NCBI RefSeq assembly: GCF_000703165.1 | Contig: NZ_JNLQ01000002.1 | Coordinates: 806,001 to 870,000 of the forward strand | Length of the DNA: 64,000 bases | From: Butyrivibrio sp. AE3004 | GTDB taxonomy: Bacteria > Bacillota > Clostridia > Lachnospirales > Lachnospiraceae | Direction: 5' to 3' | Shown: in pieces, positions 62,905 to 64,000 of the stretch | Layout of the letters: each line of letters opens with the position of its first letter | Position numbering within the stretch: position 1 is the stretch's first letter | Position numbers and translations under genes: made by a program | The notes under the pieces: model-generated | Database searches by the model: none | What the model was told of the DNA's origin: nothing | Seen by the model: only the letters and a program-made list of their open reading frames with translations

Positions 62905-64000
62905 ATGAGACCAATTAAACAGAATAACTCGATGAAAGAGCTGCTAAAAAAGCTCAGACGTCACGATACGCTGCTTGTTACAGCAGCAGTTGTTGTAGCA
63001 ACAGTTTTATGCGGAGCTTTCGTCTATGTGACAACTCCGACGATAAGTGCAGATGCTGCCAAAGAGGAAAATAAAAAAGATTCTCTTGGCGTTCAGATAA
63101 AGGCAGGAACACAGCTTAAGGAAATTGAAAATTATCTTGAAAAACTGGATAAGGTAGTCACTGAAAGCAATAATCTTGTAAACGAAATCAGAACAGTACA
63201 AACCAAGCAAAGAGAACTGGTTGAAAAGAGTATCGAAACAGACAAAAATATCACTACGGAAACAGAAAAAACTACAGAGACGGAAAACGAAAGCAACAGT
63301 AATTCAACAAAGGTCGTTGAAAAAATAAATGGCCTTGATAAAGAACTTCAGTCAATCCATTCGGAAATATCTTCCACAAACGAATTTGTAAAAAAATTAA
63401 AGGACAGTATTGATAAAGGCGGAGCCGGTAATGCTGAAAAAGATAAGGAACAATTTACTCAGATTACAAATGCACTTTATGAGATTCAGAGGAGCTGCGA
63501 TAAATCCGGTTCGGATGTATCGGGCATTATAGATGAACTGAGAAATGCAAATGATAAAAGTAATGAATCAGACAAAGACATAATAAAATCGCTTGAAAAT
63601 ATCATGAAATCCTTTGAAAAGATAGATACAAAGGATACTCTGACAAAGATGGAATCCGAGCTTAGGGATACACAGAGTACCTATATCACTTTGCTTGGAG
63701 ACCTGGAAAAGAATATAAATAGAACCTCAGAAAATGTGAAAAAAGTAAAGGAATCCGTAAGCAAGGTCGGAGAAAATGTCGGAAACGTGGAGAGTGGTGT
63801 AAAGGATGTTTATGCAGCTCAAAATGGGATAAGCAGTAAGATTGATGATGTTAGAAATGGTCAAAACGGCACTGACAGAATGATTGAAGGTGTCAGGAAT
63901 TCGCAGGAAGGTACTAACAGTAAGATAGATGCTGTCAGATCTGCTCAGAATGATACTGACAGTAAAGTTGATGAATTGCGAAGCACTCAGGACCAGGTTA
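62905..64000 (+). CDS. Membrane-anchored coiled-coil protein with 14-residue repeats (3' end outside window)
   Basis: Open frame from ATG 62905 to the right edge (at least 365 residues). AAAGGCGG lies upstream. Basic N-terminus, one membrane segment about 27-47, then a long Glu/Lys/Ser-rich coiled coil outside the membrane. From residue 306 (63820) there are four tandem 14-residue units, QNGISSKIDDVRNG, QNGTDRMIEGVRNS, QEGTNSKIDAVRSA and QNDTDSKVDELRST, and the start of a fifth. Fourteen is two heptads, so each unit is two turns of coiled coil. No family recognised; a structural or surface role is inferred. Confidence 0.82.
   Translation, partial: MRPIKQNNSMKELLKKLRRHDTLLVTAAVVVATVLCGAFVYVTTPTISADAAKEENKKDSLGVQIKAGTQLKEIENYLEKLDKVVTESNNLVNEIRTVQTKQRELVEKSIETDKNITTETEKTTETENESNSNSTKVVEKINGLDKELQSIHSEISSTNEFVKKLKDSIDKGGAGNAEKDKEQFTQITNALYEIQRSCDKSGSDVSGIIDELRNANDKSNESDKDIIKSLENIMKSFEKIDTKDTLTKMESELRDTQSTYITLLGDLEKNINRTSENVKKVKESVSKVGENVGNVESGVKDVYAAQNGISSKIDDVRNGQNGTDRMIEGVRNSQEGTNSKIDAVRSAQNDTDSKVDELRSTQDQV

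Overview
The window looks like a chromosomal segment of a low-GC, Gram-positive anaerobe of the Lachnospiraceae, most probably Butyrivibrio or a close relative. Pointers are a feruloyl-esterase-like hydrolase with the Ser-Asp-His spacing of the rumen Butyrivibrio enzyme Est1E, a SigI/RsgI pair, a DUF6465 protein, a CIRCE heat-shock operator, a dgt-dnaG-rpoD block and AT-rich spacers with strong GGAGG-type ribosome binding sites. The genus is inferred; no 16S gene is present.

Layout. 1-8.3 kb: a YesM/YesN-like two-component system (5' end cut by the window edge), an MscS-type channel and an iron(III)/AEP-type ABC importer (binding lipoprotein, fused permease, ATPase). 8.3-15.9 kb: MgtC-like protein, MATE exporter, a DUF1858 redox protein, a receiver-GGDEF-Hpt protein, and, on the minus strand, a TetM-like ribosomal GTPase fused to a Rae1/YacP-like NYN nuclease, followed by tRNA-Pro(AGG). 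16-22.4 kb: a secreted CAP protein with serine acetyltransferase, an isolated FlgE-like hook protein, and a MecA-like Clp adaptor behind a near-perfect CIRCE element, coupled to an arginase-fold protein.

22.4-37.3 kb is the accessory region. Two tRNA-Leu(AAG) genes, 9.4 kb apart, are each followed by the same ~110-bp multi-hairpin element, whose stems differ by partly compensatory changes. Between them lie an Xre/HipA-like module, a small cluster of membrane proteins, an IS3-family element inserted in the loop of a terminator (and itself split by an IS1182-family element), and a GPH sugar symporter. A second, apparently identical IS1182-family copy splits a lipoprotein gene at 35.3 kb; both insertions can be undone on paper to restore the reading frame. 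Between these are a NUDIX hydrolase and the esterase.

37.4-42 kb: a TPP riboswitch with terminator controlling thiW-thiM-thiE-thiD-thiC (HMP synthesis plus thiazole salvage). 42-48.7 kb: small lipoproteins and secreted proteins, thymidine kinase, a sugar-binding lipoprotein coupled to a chemoreceptor without any transporter, and three small genes, one encoding an 11-residue-repeat protein. 48.8-55.5 kb: dgt, dnaG, rpoD, trmK and a TGS-uridine kinase fusion (core housekeeping). 55.6-64 kb: trypsin-like protease, RNase P RNA, a membrane diguanylate cyclase, rsgI-sigI with a Pro/Glu-rich RsgI stalk, a second CAP protein, and a coiled-coil membrane protein with 14-residue tandem repeats that runs off the right edge.
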